A DNA stretch of 64,000 bases from Bryobacterales bacterium (lineage in GTDB: Bacteria > Acidobacteriota > Terriglobia > Bryobacterales > Bryobacteraceae), in assembly GCA_020852175.1 (NCBI GenBank), contig JADZBH010000017.1, forward strand, positions 1 to 64,000, given 5' to 3'. This document shows positions 27,691 to 35,955 of this stretch, piece by piece. The position numbers and the translations under genes are program-made. Under the pieces are notes generated by a model. It did no database searches, was not told where the DNA came from, and saw only the letters and a list, made by a program, of their open reading frames with translations. Numbering within the stretch: the stretch's first letter is position 1; the number at the start of each line of letters is the position of its first letter.

Positions 27691-27725
27691 CAGCTTTTCA
27701 CCCTCTCGTGGCGTTCCGGCGGCCT

Positions 27726-28292
27726 CTACTCCGGTACGGCAACCTTCACCATGGCCGGACGCAGGAGCTTACTTTTATAGAGATAGCCCCGCTGGTACTC
27801 TTCGATGACGGACTCCTCGTCGTGTTCGCTGGATTCCATCTTCTGTACGGCGTGATGTACGTTAGGATCGAACTTTTCACCGACGGACTTTACAGGGGAA
27901 ACCCCGAGCCGGAACATAAGATCGAGCGTACGCTGGTAGATCAATTCCAGGCCCTTGGCGAATTCGCGCGTGGGGCCATCGTCGGCCGGGGTCGATTTAA
28001 TGCCGCGTTCCAGGTCGTCCAGCACCTGGAGGAAGTTCTTCAGGCACTCCATGGTGGCCGTTTCGAAAATCTCGCCGCGCTCGCGGTCGGAACGGCGTTT
28101 GAAGTTCTCGAAATCGGCCTGTCGCCGCAGCAGAAGCTCCTGCAACTCGGTCTTTTCGGCCAGAAGCCGTTCGTAGTCAGCGGCCAGCGAGGAATCGGAC
28201 GGCTCGGGCGAGGCGCCTTCGGCCGGCTGGCCCGCCGCGGCATCGGCGGCGTCCAGGGAGTCAATCATGGCGTCGTGTTTCTCCGTGCTCAT
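27726..28292 (-). CDS. grpE: Nucleotide exchange factor GrpE
   Basis: 188-residue GrpE. An acidic, Ala-rich N-terminus is followed by a long coiled coil (LLAEKTELQELLLRRQADFENFKRR) and the C-terminal beta domain (VGEKFDPNVHHAVQKMES). It releases ADP from DnaK and forms a dimer. It is encoded just upstream of dnaJ and 94 bases downstream of hrcA on the same strand. Confidence 0.96.
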   Translation of the reverse strand: MSTEKHDAMIDSLDAADAAAGQPAEGASPEPSDSSLAADYERLLAEKTELQELLLRRQADFENFKRRSDRERGEIFETATMECLKNFLQVLDDLERGIKSTPADDGPTREFAKGLELIYQRTLDLMFRLGVSPVKSVGEKFDPNVHHAVQKMESSEHDEESVIEEYQRGYLYKSKLLRPAMVKVAVPE

Positions 28293-28386
28293 AGATAAAA
28301 ATTGCCCAATTCTTAGTGTAGCGGGTTGTACCGGGAAAACGTACTCAACCCGATCCCCGGCGTGCGCATGGGGAACGACGGAGGCG

Positions 28387-29424
28387 TCAACTGGGAAGGC
28401 TGAGGAACGCCTGCCCGACGTGCTTCACGGCGGACAGGGCGCGGTCGTAGTCCATGCGCATGGGACCGATGACGGCGAACTTGCCGGTGACACCGCCCGG
28501 CATACGGAGCGAAATGCCGATTAACGAGAGCGGGCTGAGCGTGGGATCCTCGTCGGCCATGCCAATCCGGACGACCACTTCGCCGAGGGGAGGCTCAAGG
28601 AAACGGTCTAGAATCTGCAAGATGCGCTTCTTTTCTTCGAGCGTGCGAAACATCTCGCGGAGCCGGCCGCGCGTCAGTTGGAAATCGAAGCTGACCAGGT
28701 TCGAGGCGCCCTCCATGTGGAACTCGGGCGTGGGCGCGCTTTCGTGCAACGCCTTATCGTAGAGCAGGATGAGCTTCCGCAGGAGGGCGCCGTAGGCGGT
28801 GTTGGCCTGGTCCAGCCGGACCCTCAGTTCGGCACGAATATCGGACATCCGCCAGCCGGAAAAGTGGGTGTTCAAATAATTCCGGATGGCTGTGACTTCC
28901 GCTTGTGCGATCGGTTCTTCCAGCGTCAGCAACTGGTCGCGCACCATGCGGTCCTGCGTGACGACGATCATGAGCACCCGCGTACCGCCCACCAGCAGCA
29001 GTTCCACCTGGTCCAGGATCTGGCTTGAAGTGGGGATGGCGGCGGCGATGCCGAGACCGTTGGAAAGTCCCGTCAGCATCTGGGAACTGCGCTCCACGCG
29101 CTCCTCGACGGTCTGGGACTGGCTCAATTCCTCGCGGATGCGGCCGACCTCGACCGGCGCGGCGCGGCGCGCGGCCAGGGCGCGCACATAAAGAGCATAG
29201 GCTTTGGCCGTGGGCACCCGGCCGGCCGATGTGTGAGGCTGATGCAGGTATCCCTGATCGGCGAGTTCGGCCATGACGTTGCGAATCGAGGCCGGGCTCA
29301 GGTGGTGGCGGCGGAGGCGGGAGATGTCCTGCGAGGCGACGGGCTCGCCGGTGTCGATGTAGGCGCGCACGACCGACTGCAAAATCTGTTCGGCACGGGC
29401 CGAAAGCTCGGGTACGGCGGTCAT
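28387..29424 (-). CDS. hrcA: Heat-inducible transcription repressor HrcA
   Basis: 345-residue HrcA, the repressor that binds CIRCE elements (TTAGCACTC-N9-GAGTGCTAA) and controls groE and dnaK operons. The winged-helix N-terminus reads SARAEQILQSVVRAYIDTGEPV and SPASIRNVMAELADQGYLHQPHTSAGRVPT, both diagnostic. The start at 29424 is chosen because the conserved part begins 7 residues in; the open frame continues much further upstream only as a shadow of another gene. No CIRCE copy is obvious in front of hrcA or grpE. Confidence 0.95.
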   Translation of the reverse strand: MTAVPELSARAEQILQSVVRAYIDTGEPVASQDISRLRRHHLSPASIRNVMAELADQGYLHQPHTSAGRVPTAKAYALYVRALAARRAAPVEVGRIREELSQSQTVEERVERSSQMLTGLSNGLGIAAAIPTSSQILDQVELLLVGGTRVLMIVVTQDRMVRDQLLTLEEPIAQAEVTAIRNYLNTHFSGWRMSDIRAELRVRLDQANTAYGALLRKLILLYDKALHESAPTPEFHMEGASNLVSFDFQLTRGRLREMFRTLEEKKRILQILDRFLEPPLGEVVVRIGMADEDPTLSPLSLIGISLRMPGGVTGKFAVIGPMRMDYDRALSAVKHVGQAFLSLPS

Positions 29425-29544
29425 CGCGTGTCGGAGAGTTCCCTCACCGGACATTGTAGGGGAGATGCGGAGGGGCGGGCAAGCGCGGCTTCCTCTCCTG
29501 TGCGGGCGTCTGGATTCCGATATTCTCCAGAGAGAGGTTCCCGT

Positions 29545-31728
29545 ATGAGACACGTCCGGAGGTTGGTGATGGTGATTGCGTTGGCCCTGGCGGCGATGTT
29601 GGGACCGGAGACCGCGCAGGGAGCCGTGTCTGGACTGGTGTGCACGTCGACGTCGGTGCAAGCGGTGCTGCGGACCGAGGGGCTTACCGAGCGGGCGGGC
29701 GAGATGGTGTTCAACTGCACGGGCGACACGCCGGGAGGCGAAGTGGGCGCCAGCTTCAGCGTTTTTCTCAGCGTGCCCGTGACGAACAGGGTTGGCGGCG
29801 ACGGCATGACCGACGCGGCGCTGACCGTGGACGCGGGTCCGGGAACCGTGCCCGTCACGGTGCGCGGGCGGCTGGTGGGCTCCAATGCGGTGATTTTCGA
29901 ATATGTGAACTGGACGCTGACCTCGTTCGCGGTCTCGACCATCAAGATCGCCAACATCCGCGTGAACGCCTCGGGCGCGGCAAACCGGGCGATCACGGCC
30001 CTTGTGTCCACCAACGGCATCTCGCGCATTGTCACAAACCAGCCGAATCTGGCGGTGGGCATCACGCAACCGGGCCTGCTGGCCAGCGCTTCCACGGCGG
30101 CGATCGTGTGCGAAGGATCTCCTCTGCCGGACGAGGAGTTGATCACGCTGCCCAATCTCTATGCCTCGGGCACGCGCGTCAGCTCGCTGCGGGTCACCGA
30201 AGGCGCGACGAACGGGTTTGAACTGCGGCAGGCCAACACGACCTCGGGCACGCGGATTGTCGTGCGCTACTCGGGCTTCCCGCAAGGCAGCCGGCTGTTT
30301 GTGCCCGATGCGATCGCCGGCACCTCGGCGACCGAGCAGAGCGCGGCGGGCGACCTGGGCGTGACGCGGGCGCTCGGCAAATATACGCCGGGCGGTTCGG
30401 GACAACTGCTGCTGATCCGCGTGCGCGGGCACGATGCCAATGGCGCGGGCGGGTCGCTCGCCTGGGCGCCGCCGTTCGGCGCAACGGGACCGCTCACCTT
30501 GAGCGGGGCTTCGGAAGTCCCCCTGGCAGGCGGCGCGGGCATGGCCGTGTTCGAGGTATACGACTCGCTGCCATCCATTTTGGAAAGCGCGCAGATTCCC
30601 ACGTTTCTCGCGCTGGAGCGGGCGGGCGGACCGTTGACGCTGGCACAGGCGAGCGTCAGCTTCGGGCCGTTGAGCGAGGTGGCGATGGCGAGCGCGACAG
30701 CCCCCGTGCCGCGCTTCGTGGCCGTGGCCGCCGGATCGGATTGCGCGGCCATCCGCGACTGCCAGGCGGAATACTTCCCGAAACTCTTGGTGGATGCGCC
30801 GCCGCTGGTCTTCACGGCGCAGGCCGGCGTGCCGGGCTTCCTGGGCAAGTACATCCGCATTCTGAACGATCAGGGCGGCACGCTTGTCTGGACGGCGAAA
30901 ATCCAATACAAACGCGGCGGTCCGGAGGGCTGGCTGCGCCTGAGCCGCGAGGTGGGCGTGAACAACGCGGGCATCGTGCTGGACGTGCTGGCCGAGAGGC
31001 TGCCGGGCGCGGGCGTCTACGAGGCGGCGCTGGCGATTGACGCCGGGCCGGTGGCCGGGTCGCGTCTGCTGCCGGTGACCCTGACGGCGTCCGAGGCGCC
31101 CAAGCCGATCGTGCGTCCCGAGGTGTCCAGGGCTTACAACGCTGCGGGTGGCGAACGCTATGCCACGCTCGTTCCGGGCTCGCGCGCCGTGTTGGAGGGC
31201 GTGCGGATGGGCGGCGAACCGGTGCGCATCACCGTCGATGGCGTCGATGCCAAAGTGATCTCGTGGAGCCAGACGCGAGCCGAGTTCGTGGTGCCGGAGG
31301 CGCTGGGTTTCAAGGCGTCGGCGCAGTTGACCTACACGGCCGGCTTCGTGCCCAGCGAACCGTTCAGCCTGGCGTTGTCGGCCTCCGCGCCTGTCATCTA
31401 CCCGAAAGGCGTCTTGAATCAGGATGGCCTGCCGAACTCGCCGGCCTACCCCGAAACGGTGGGCCGCGTCTTCCAGGTATTCGCCACGGGGTTGCCGCCA
31501 GGGATGCTGGGAACCATTTCAGCGAAGGTTCACGACCGCGAAATCGACCGGCCGCTGTACGCCGGCGCGGCGCCGGGGCTGGACGGGATTCAACAGGTGA
31601 ACTTCGCGATTCCCGGCGATTTGCCGGCGATGTCGAGCGAGGTGATCGTCTGCGGATGGCCGGCGAACCAGCCGGGGCAACGCGTCTGTTCGCCGCCGTT
31701 CGTGGTGGTGTTGCGGCGGCCCGAGTAA
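29545..31728 (+). CDS. Exported protein with TIGR03437-like C-terminus
   Basis: 727 residues with a signal peptide (MRHVRRLVMVIALALAAMLG). The N-terminal domain (GEMVFNCTGDTPGGEVGAS and SVPVTNRVGGD) resembles that of the 22332-26558 protein and also has the early Cys pair. No Ig-like Cys-Pro-Leu modules are seen. The C-terminal 200 residues are TIGR03437-like (FQVFATGLPPGMLG, YAGAAPGLDGIQQVNFAIP) but more diverged. GAGAGG lies 6 bases before the ATG. The rlmH gene starts 3 bases after the stop, an unusual juxtaposition of a secreted protein with a ribosome methyltransferase. Function unknown. Confidence 0.78.
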   Translation: MRHVRRLVMVIALALAAMLGPETAQGAVSGLVCTSTSVQAVLRTEGLTERAGEMVFNCTGDTPGGEVGASFSVFLSVPVTNRVGGDGMTDAALTVDAGPGTVPVTVRGRLVGSNAVIFEYVNWTLTSFAVSTIKIANIRVNASGAANRAITALVSTNGISRIVTNQPNLAVGITQPGLLASASTAAIVCEGSPLPDEELITLPNLYASGTRVSSLRVTEGATNGFELRQANTTSGTRIVVRYSGFPQGSRLFVPDAIAGTSATEQSAAGDLGVTRALGKYTPGGSGQLLLIRVRGHDANGAGGSLAWAPPFGATGPLTLSGASEVPLAGGAGMAVFEVYDSLPSILESAQIPTFLALERAGGPLTLAQASVSFGPLSEVAMASATAPVPRFVAVAAGSDCAAIRDCQAEYFPKLLVDAPPLVFTAQAGVPGFLGKYIRILNDQGGTLVWTAKIQYKRGGPEGWLRLSREVGVNNAGIVLDVLAERLPGAGVYEAALAIDAGPVAGSRLLPVTLTASEAPKPIVRPEVSRAYNAAGGERYATLVPGSRAVLEGVRMGGEPVRITVDGVDAKVISWSQTRAEFVVPEALGFKASAQLTYTAGFVPSEPFSLALSASAPVIYPKGVLNQDGLPNSPAYPETVGRVFQVFATGLPPGMLGTISAKVHDREIDRPLYAGAAPGLDGIQQVNFAIPGDLPAMSSEVIVCGWPANQPGQRVCSPPFVVVLRRPE

Positions 31729-31731
31729 GCC

Positions 31732-32151
31732 GTGCGGATCTTCGTCTACTTCGTGGGCAAGCCGCGCGACGGGCACGCCAACGCGATGGCGGCCGAATTC
31801 CTGAAGCGCACCTCGCGCTGGGCAAAGTGTGAGATGCGCGAGGTGGACCCGCGGCGGGCGGACTTCTGGGAGAAACATCCCGCGGCGGCCCTCCTCATGC
31901 TGGACCCGGCGGGCAAGCGCTGGGATTCAGCGGAGTTCGCCGCGCGGCTGCGCACATGGGAAGACGAAGGACGCGACGCCGTTTTCGTGCTCGGGGGCCA
32001 CGACGGGCTGCCAGAGGCATGGAAGGAAAAGGCTACGGTGCTGTTGTCGTTGTCCCCCATGACCTTTCCCCACGAACTGGCGCGCGCGATGCTGGCCGAG
32101 CAGATCTACCGGGCGTTCGCCACGCTGCGGGGCCATCCCTATCCGCGGTGA
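31732..32151 (+). CDS. rlmH: 23S rRNA (pseudouridine-1915-N3)-methyltransferase RlmH
   Basis: 139-residue SPOUT methyltransferase that methylates pseudouridine 1915 in helix 69 of 23S rRNA. The family pattern is clear: VFVLGGHDGLP near 83-93 (the SAM-binding knot) and LSLSPMTFPHELARAMLAEQ near 103-122, ending in RGHPYPR, where the usual form is YHR or similar. It is slightly shorter than the typical 155-160 residues because of a shorter middle. The GTG start at 31732 is the only reasonable one. Confidence 0.92.
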   Translation: MRIFVYFVGKPRDGHANAMAAEFLKRTSRWAKCEMREVDPRRADFWEKHPAAALLMLDPAGKRWDSAEFAARLRTWEDEGRDAVFVLGGHDGLPEAWKEKATVLLSLSPMTFPHELARAMLAEQIYRAFATLRGHPYPR

Positions 32152-32170
32152 TTTTTTTTCGAGCGGATGC

Positions 32171-32202
32171 TTGACTCCGTACCTTGCTACGGAGTTTAGA
32201 TT
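32171..32202 (+). promoter_or_regulatory. MerR-type promoter/operator
   Basis: TTGACT (-35, 32171-32176) is followed by a perfect inverted repeat, ACTCCGTA (32174-32181), 6-base spacer, TACGGAGT (32188-32195), and a -10-like TAGATT at 32197-32202, giving a 20-base spacer. A long spacer with the dyad between the hexamers is the signature of promoters controlled by MerR-family activators. The left arm, TTGACTCCGTAC, matches the classic mer operator. It drives the metallothionein-like peptide and the merR gene downstream. Confidence 0.85.
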
Positions 32203-32227
32203 TAGGCTGAAAGGAGGTCATACGAAA

Positions 32228-32356
32228 ATGACCACGAACCATGAAGCCAAGTGCTGCCAAGAGTGCAACTGCCCCTGCTGCCCGTCGGAGTGCCCGTCCG
32301 GGTGCGAATCCTGCGGCGCCGTTTGCGACTGCTGCGCCGCCTGCCCCTGCGCGTAA
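32228..32356 (+). CDS. Metallothionein-like 14-cysteine peptide
   Basis: 42-residue peptide with 14 Cys: after an 8-residue head every second or third residue is Cys (CCQECNCPCCPSECPSGC and CESCGAVCDCCAACPCA). This density can only be explained by metal binding as a cluster, as in metallothioneins, although the Cys spacing is not one I recognise. No aromatic residue is present, also typical. A strong AGGAGGT lies 10 bases before the ATG at 32228. A longer frame opening at a TTG at 32171 overlaps the promoter and is rejected. It is followed by merR after 13 bases and is probably metal-induced through it. Confidence 0.78.
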   Translation: MTTNHEAKCCQECNCPCCPSECPSGCESCGAVCDCCAACPCA

Positions 32357-32369
32357 GCGGACGGAGACA

Positions 32370-32771
32370 ATGAGAACGATCGGCGCCACCGCGGCGGAAG
32401 CGGGCGTGCATGTGGAAACGATCCGCTATTACGAGCGGATCGGACTGATTCCGCAGCCGCCGCGGGGCCGTTCGTACCGCCACTACCCGGCTGAAACCGT
32501 GCGCGCCCTGCGTTTTATCCGGCAGGCGCAGGAGTTCGGGTTCACACTGAAGGAGATCGCCGGCCTGATGGCGCTCGAACGCGACAATGCCGGCTGCGCG
32601 GAGATGTGCGAACGTGTGGACCGGAAACTGGCCGAGGTGGAGCGGAAGATCACGGCGCTGACGGCGCTGCGCAACGAACTGGCGAGGATGGTGCGGCACT
32701 CCCCGCGAAGGGGGCGTCACACCGAGTGCAAGGTGTTCGACTGTCTGAGCGGCGGCGGCGGCGTCTGCTGA
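32370..32771 (+). CDS. MerR-family heavy-metal-responsive regulator
   Basis: 133-residue MerR-family activator. The N-terminal helix-turn-helix is typical (MRTIGATAAEAGVHVETIRYYERIGLI; R-Y-Y-E-R-I-G-L is nearly invariant), with a wing and a long dimer helix (AEVERKITALTALRNELARMV). Metal-binding Cys: one in NAGCAEMC at the start of the dimer helix, then ECKVFDC and a final Cys near the C-terminus. The central Cys of mercuric MerR (in the VCACH segment) is absent, where MVRHS is found, so the metal may be other than Hg, such as Cu, Cd or Zn. The gene follows the metallothionein-like peptide on one transcript. Confidence 0.88.
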   Translation: MRTIGATAAEAGVHVETIRYYERIGLIPQPPRGRSYRHYPAETVRALRFIRQAQEFGFTLKEIAGLMALERDNAGCAEMCERVDRKLAEVERKITALTALRNELARMVRHSPRRGRHTECKVFDCLSGGGGVC

Positions 32772-32842
32772 CGGGCGGCGCGAGCGGCCGTCTGGCGGCC
32801 CGAATGCCCGGCGGGCCGGGCGCGGTACCGTAGGATAGTAGA

Positions 32843-35245
32843 TTGTCCCGCATTTCCTCCATAGTCCATCCTCCCGGCCTGCGTTGGCCGCTTGTCTACA
32901 CCGGCGTCTTCCTGACCACGCTGGCCACGCTGATGCTCGAATTGACGCTGACGCGGATCTTCTCGGTGGTCTTCTATTACCACTTCGCGTTCCTGGCCAT
33001 CTCGATCGCGCTGTTCGGCCTGGGGGCGGGCGGCGTGTTCAGCTATGCCGTGCAGGGCTGGCCGGGCTCGGTGTGGCGGAAACTGGCCGTGCTCTCGACG
33101 CTGAACGCGTTCTTCGTGGTGCTGTCGGTGAGCTTCGTTCTGTCGCGCCAGGCGCAAATGACCAACGCGGCGCTGTCAGGCATTTATGTGGTGAGCGCGT
33201 TGCCGTTCCTGGTGTCGGGCATCATTGTTTCGCTGGCGATCTCGGAAACCATCGGTCGCGTCGACCGCGTGTACTTCTTCGATCTGCTCGGCGCGGCCGG
33301 AGGCTGTCTTCTGCTGATTCCCCTGTTGAACACCATCGGTGCACCGAACACCGTGATCGGCACCGGAGTGCTGTTCGCCTCGGCGTCGGCGCTCTGGTTC
33401 ACTCTGGCCGGTTCCGTGCGCATGCGCATCGTAAGCGTGGGCGTGGCGCTGGGACTGGTGTGGCTGATCGTCTTGAACGCCAAGAACCGCATGATCGATG
33501 TCCGCACGGCCAAGGGCATGACGCTCGCGGGCGAGCGCTTCGTGAAGTGGAACAGCTACTCGCGCATCGCCATTCAGCCGGACCGGCATAGCAACGCGCT
33601 GCTGATCGTCATCGACGGCGACGCCTCCACCGGAATCGCCAACTTCGATTTCGACAAACTGACCGCCGGGGAGCGGGCGAACCTGCTGCGCCAGGGGCCG
33701 GGTCTGCCTTATGCCCTGCGGCCGGGCGCCAAGACGTTGATCATCGGGCCCGGCGGCGGCTGGGATGTGTCGCGCGCGCTGGCGGGCGGCAGCAAGGACA
33801 TCACCGGCGTGGAGATCAACAAGATCATCGCCAACACGATCATGCGGGAACGCTTCGCCGGTTTGAGCCGGAACATCTACTTCCGGCCCGAGGTACGCAT
33901 CTTCGTGGAGGATGGGCGCAGTTTCGTGCGCCGCAGCACGGAAAAGTATCAAGTGCTCCAGGCAACGCTGGTGGACACCTGGGCATCGACCGCCGCCGGA
34001 GCGTTCGCGCTGTCGGAGAACAACCTGTATACGACCGACGCCTTCCGCGATTACCTGGCCCACCTGACCGGCGACGGCATCCTGGCCTTCACGCGCTGGG
34101 GCTTTCAGCCGCCGCGCGAGAGCCTGAGACTGATCACGCTGGCCGTGGAGGCGCTCGAATCGCTGGGCGAGCGCGACGTGGCGCGCCATTTTCTGGTGGC
34201 CCGCGAGAACACGCACCTGCTGAAGGGGTGGGGCGCGACCGATACGGTGATCATCTCGCGCGAACCGTTGAGCGAAGCCGACGTGGCGCGGGCGCGCCAG
34301 TTGTTCGCCGAAGCCAGGATCGAGACCGTGTACGCGCCAGACATGACACCGGAGGAGGCGCGCGGCAACGCCTTCGCCGAATTCCTGCACGCGCGGGACA
34401 GAACGGCGTTCTTTGCCGGCTATCCGTTCGACGTGACGCCCGTCTCCGACGACAAGCCGTTTTTCTTTTACACGGTGCAGCCGCGGGATATCTGGAACTA
34501 TTTGAGCCACGCGGTGCGGGAATCGGCGGACTACAAAATCAACCGCGCCGTTCCGCTGCTGTTCGGCGTGATGGGCATCAGCATCCTTGGAACCCTGGTG
34601 ACGCTGCTGCTGCCGCCGCTGGTGTTGGGCAGCCGGTTGCCGGCCGAACGCGGCGTCAGGATCTTCCTGCTTTACTTCCTGTGCGTGGGCATCGGCTACA
34701 TTCTGATCCAGGTGGCGCTCATTCAGCGCTTCGTTCTGTTCCTGGGCCATCCGCAGTATGCGCTGACGGTGATCATATTTTCGATGTTGCTCTCCAGCGG
34801 ACTGGGAAGCTTCCTGAGCCGCCGCCTGGGCACGTTCGAGGACGCGGCGCTACGCAAGGCGCTACTCGGCGTGGCCGCCTGCGTGTTGGCGCTGGCCGCG
34901 GTCTCGGGTCCGGTGGTGAACGCCGGCGTGGGCTGGCCTCTGGGCGTGCGTATCCTGGCCACCGTGCTGCTGATCTTCCCGGCGGGCTTTCTCATGGGCA
35001 TGCCGTTTCCCAGCGGGCTGGCGCGGCTGGAGCAGTGGAATCACCAATCGGTGCGCTGGGCCTGGGCCTTGAATGCCGCGGCCAGCGTGATGGGGTCGGC
35101 CGGAGCGATCGTCCTGGCCTTGTATATTGGATTGCGGGCGACGTTGATCGCGGGCGGCCTGCTGTACCTGGCCGCGCTGGCCGTGTTGATGGTGGCGCAG
35201 TCGCGCCGGATCCCCGTGCCCGAACAGGAGGCTGTCACATCATGA
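32843..35245 (+). CDS. Membrane-embedded spermidine-synthase-like protein
   Basis: 800 residues. Several transmembrane helices are at the N-terminus (YTGVFLTTLATLMLELTLT and onward, 6-7 helices in residues 15-215). A central Rossmann domain of spermidine-synthase type has the SAM-binding-like GPGGGWDVSRALA and ITGVEINK near residues 300-335. Five or six more helices follow at the C-terminus. Such membrane-fused spermidine-synthase-like proteins are frequent in Acidobacteriota; the true reaction is unknown. The catalytic Asp context of spermidine synthases (DSSDP) is replaced by LVDTWAST, so aminopropyl transfer is doubtful. The start is a TTG at 32843. Confidence 0.75.
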   Translation: MSRISSIVHPPGLRWPLVYTGVFLTTLATLMLELTLTRIFSVVFYYHFAFLAISIALFGLGAGGVFSYAVQGWPGSVWRKLAVLSTLNAFFVVLSVSFVLSRQAQMTNAALSGIYVVSALPFLVSGIIVSLAISETIGRVDRVYFFDLLGAAGGCLLLIPLLNTIGAPNTVIGTGVLFASASALWFTLAGSVRMRIVSVGVALGLVWLIVLNAKNRMIDVRTAKGMTLAGERFVKWNSYSRIAIQPDRHSNALLIVIDGDASTGIANFDFDKLTAGERANLLRQGPGLPYALRPGAKTLIIGPGGGWDVSRALAGGSKDITGVEINKIIANTIMRERFAGLSRNIYFRPEVRIFVEDGRSFVRRSTEKYQVLQATLVDTWASTAAGAFALSENNLYTTDAFRDYLAHLTGDGILAFTRWGFQPPRESLRLITLAVEALESLGERDVARHFLVARENTHLLKGWGATDTVIISREPLSEADVARARQLFAEARIETVYAPDMTPEEARGNAFAEFLHARDRTAFFAGYPFDVTPVSDDKPFFFYTVQPRDIWNYLSHAVRESADYKINRAVPLLFGVMGISILGTLVTLLLPPLVLGSRLPAERGVRIFLLYFLCVGIGYILIQVALIQRFVLFLGHPQYALTVIIFSMLLSSGLGSFLSRRLGTFEDAALRKALLGVAACVLALAAVSGPVVNAGVGWPLGVRILATVLLIFPAGFLMGMPFPSGLARLEQWNHQSVRWAWALNAAASVMGSAGAIVLALYIGLRATLIAGGLLYLAALAVLMVAQSRRIPVPEQEAVTS

Positions 35246-35733
35246 GCGAACCCTGGCTGTCCGGACCGGTCGAGGGCGTACACCCGCTGGTGGCGCCGCT
35301 GATTCACAGCTTCACGCAGGTGCGCGAGGATGCGGCGCACTGGACCGAGGGGTTGAGCGTGGAGCAGTTGTGGGCCGAACCATCGGGCGCGGGTAGCGTT
35401 GGTTTTCACGTGCGCCATGCCGGCGGCGCGGCGGAGCGGCTGTGCGCCTATCTCCTGGGCAAGGCGCTGAACGAGGCGCAGGTGGCCGCGGCCAAGGCGG
35501 AAAAAACGGGCGGCGCGACACGCCAGGAGTTGCTGGCCGAGTTGAACGCGAGGCTGGACGCCGTCGAGGCAGCCGTGAAGGGGCTTCCTCCCGGCTCCTA
35601 CACGGAACCGCGCGGCGTGGGAAAGAAGCTGCTGCCCACGACCGTGATGGGCCTCATCGTCCACATCACCGAGCATACGCAGCGTCACATCGGCGAGGCC
35701 ATCGTGACGTCCAAATGGGTACGCGCGGCCTGA
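35242..35733 (+). CDS. DinB-like metal-binding protein
   Basis: 163 residues, four-helix DinB/YfiT fold. Metal-ligand histidines appear in GFHVRHAGG near residue 55 and in HITEHTQRHIGE near residue 140. The family binds a divalent metal and includes thiol-dependent transferases; the substrate here is unknown. The start codon overlaps the stop of the preceding gene by 4 bases (ATGA), so the two are co-translated. Confidence 0.8.
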   Translation: MSEPWLSGPVEGVHPLVAPLIHSFTQVREDAAHWTEGLSVEQLWAEPSGAGSVGFHVRHAGGAAERLCAYLLGKALNEAQVAAAKAEKTGGATRQELLAELNARLDAVEAAVKGLPPGSYTEPRGVGKKLLPTTVMGLIVHITEHTQRHIGEAIVTSKWVRAA

Positions 35734-35955
35734 CAGGCCGGTAACCGCGCCGCTGTCCCTCCCCTCCGCGCCCGATCCGGTTCCTAGGGTGTGAAAGGGA
35801 TGTATCGAATTTCCCTCCCGTGCGTCCAAGTGAATAGATCCCGCTACTGAGCGTGGCCGGAAGGCGGCCTGGGTGGTCCGCCGGCCCCCGGTGTGCGAGA
35901 TGCATGTACAGACATGGGCCCTGACCAGGGCCGTCTACAGGGAGAGAGAAATATC

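Noticed and set aside
28293..28386. Possible CIRCE element before grpE
   Set aside because: No TTAGCACTC/GAGTGCTAA-like pair with 9-base spacing was found; ttcttagtgtagcggg is only a chance half-match.
28387..30906. 839-residue minus-strand open frame containing HrcA
   Set aside because: Only the last 345 residues match HrcA; the rest is Arg/His/Gly-rich antisense of the secreted protein gene at 29545-31728.
32171..32227. Upstream extension of the metallothionein-like peptide from a TTG
   Set aside because: It overlaps the promoter and operator; a strong Shine-Dalgarno at 32212-32218 serves the ATG at 32228.
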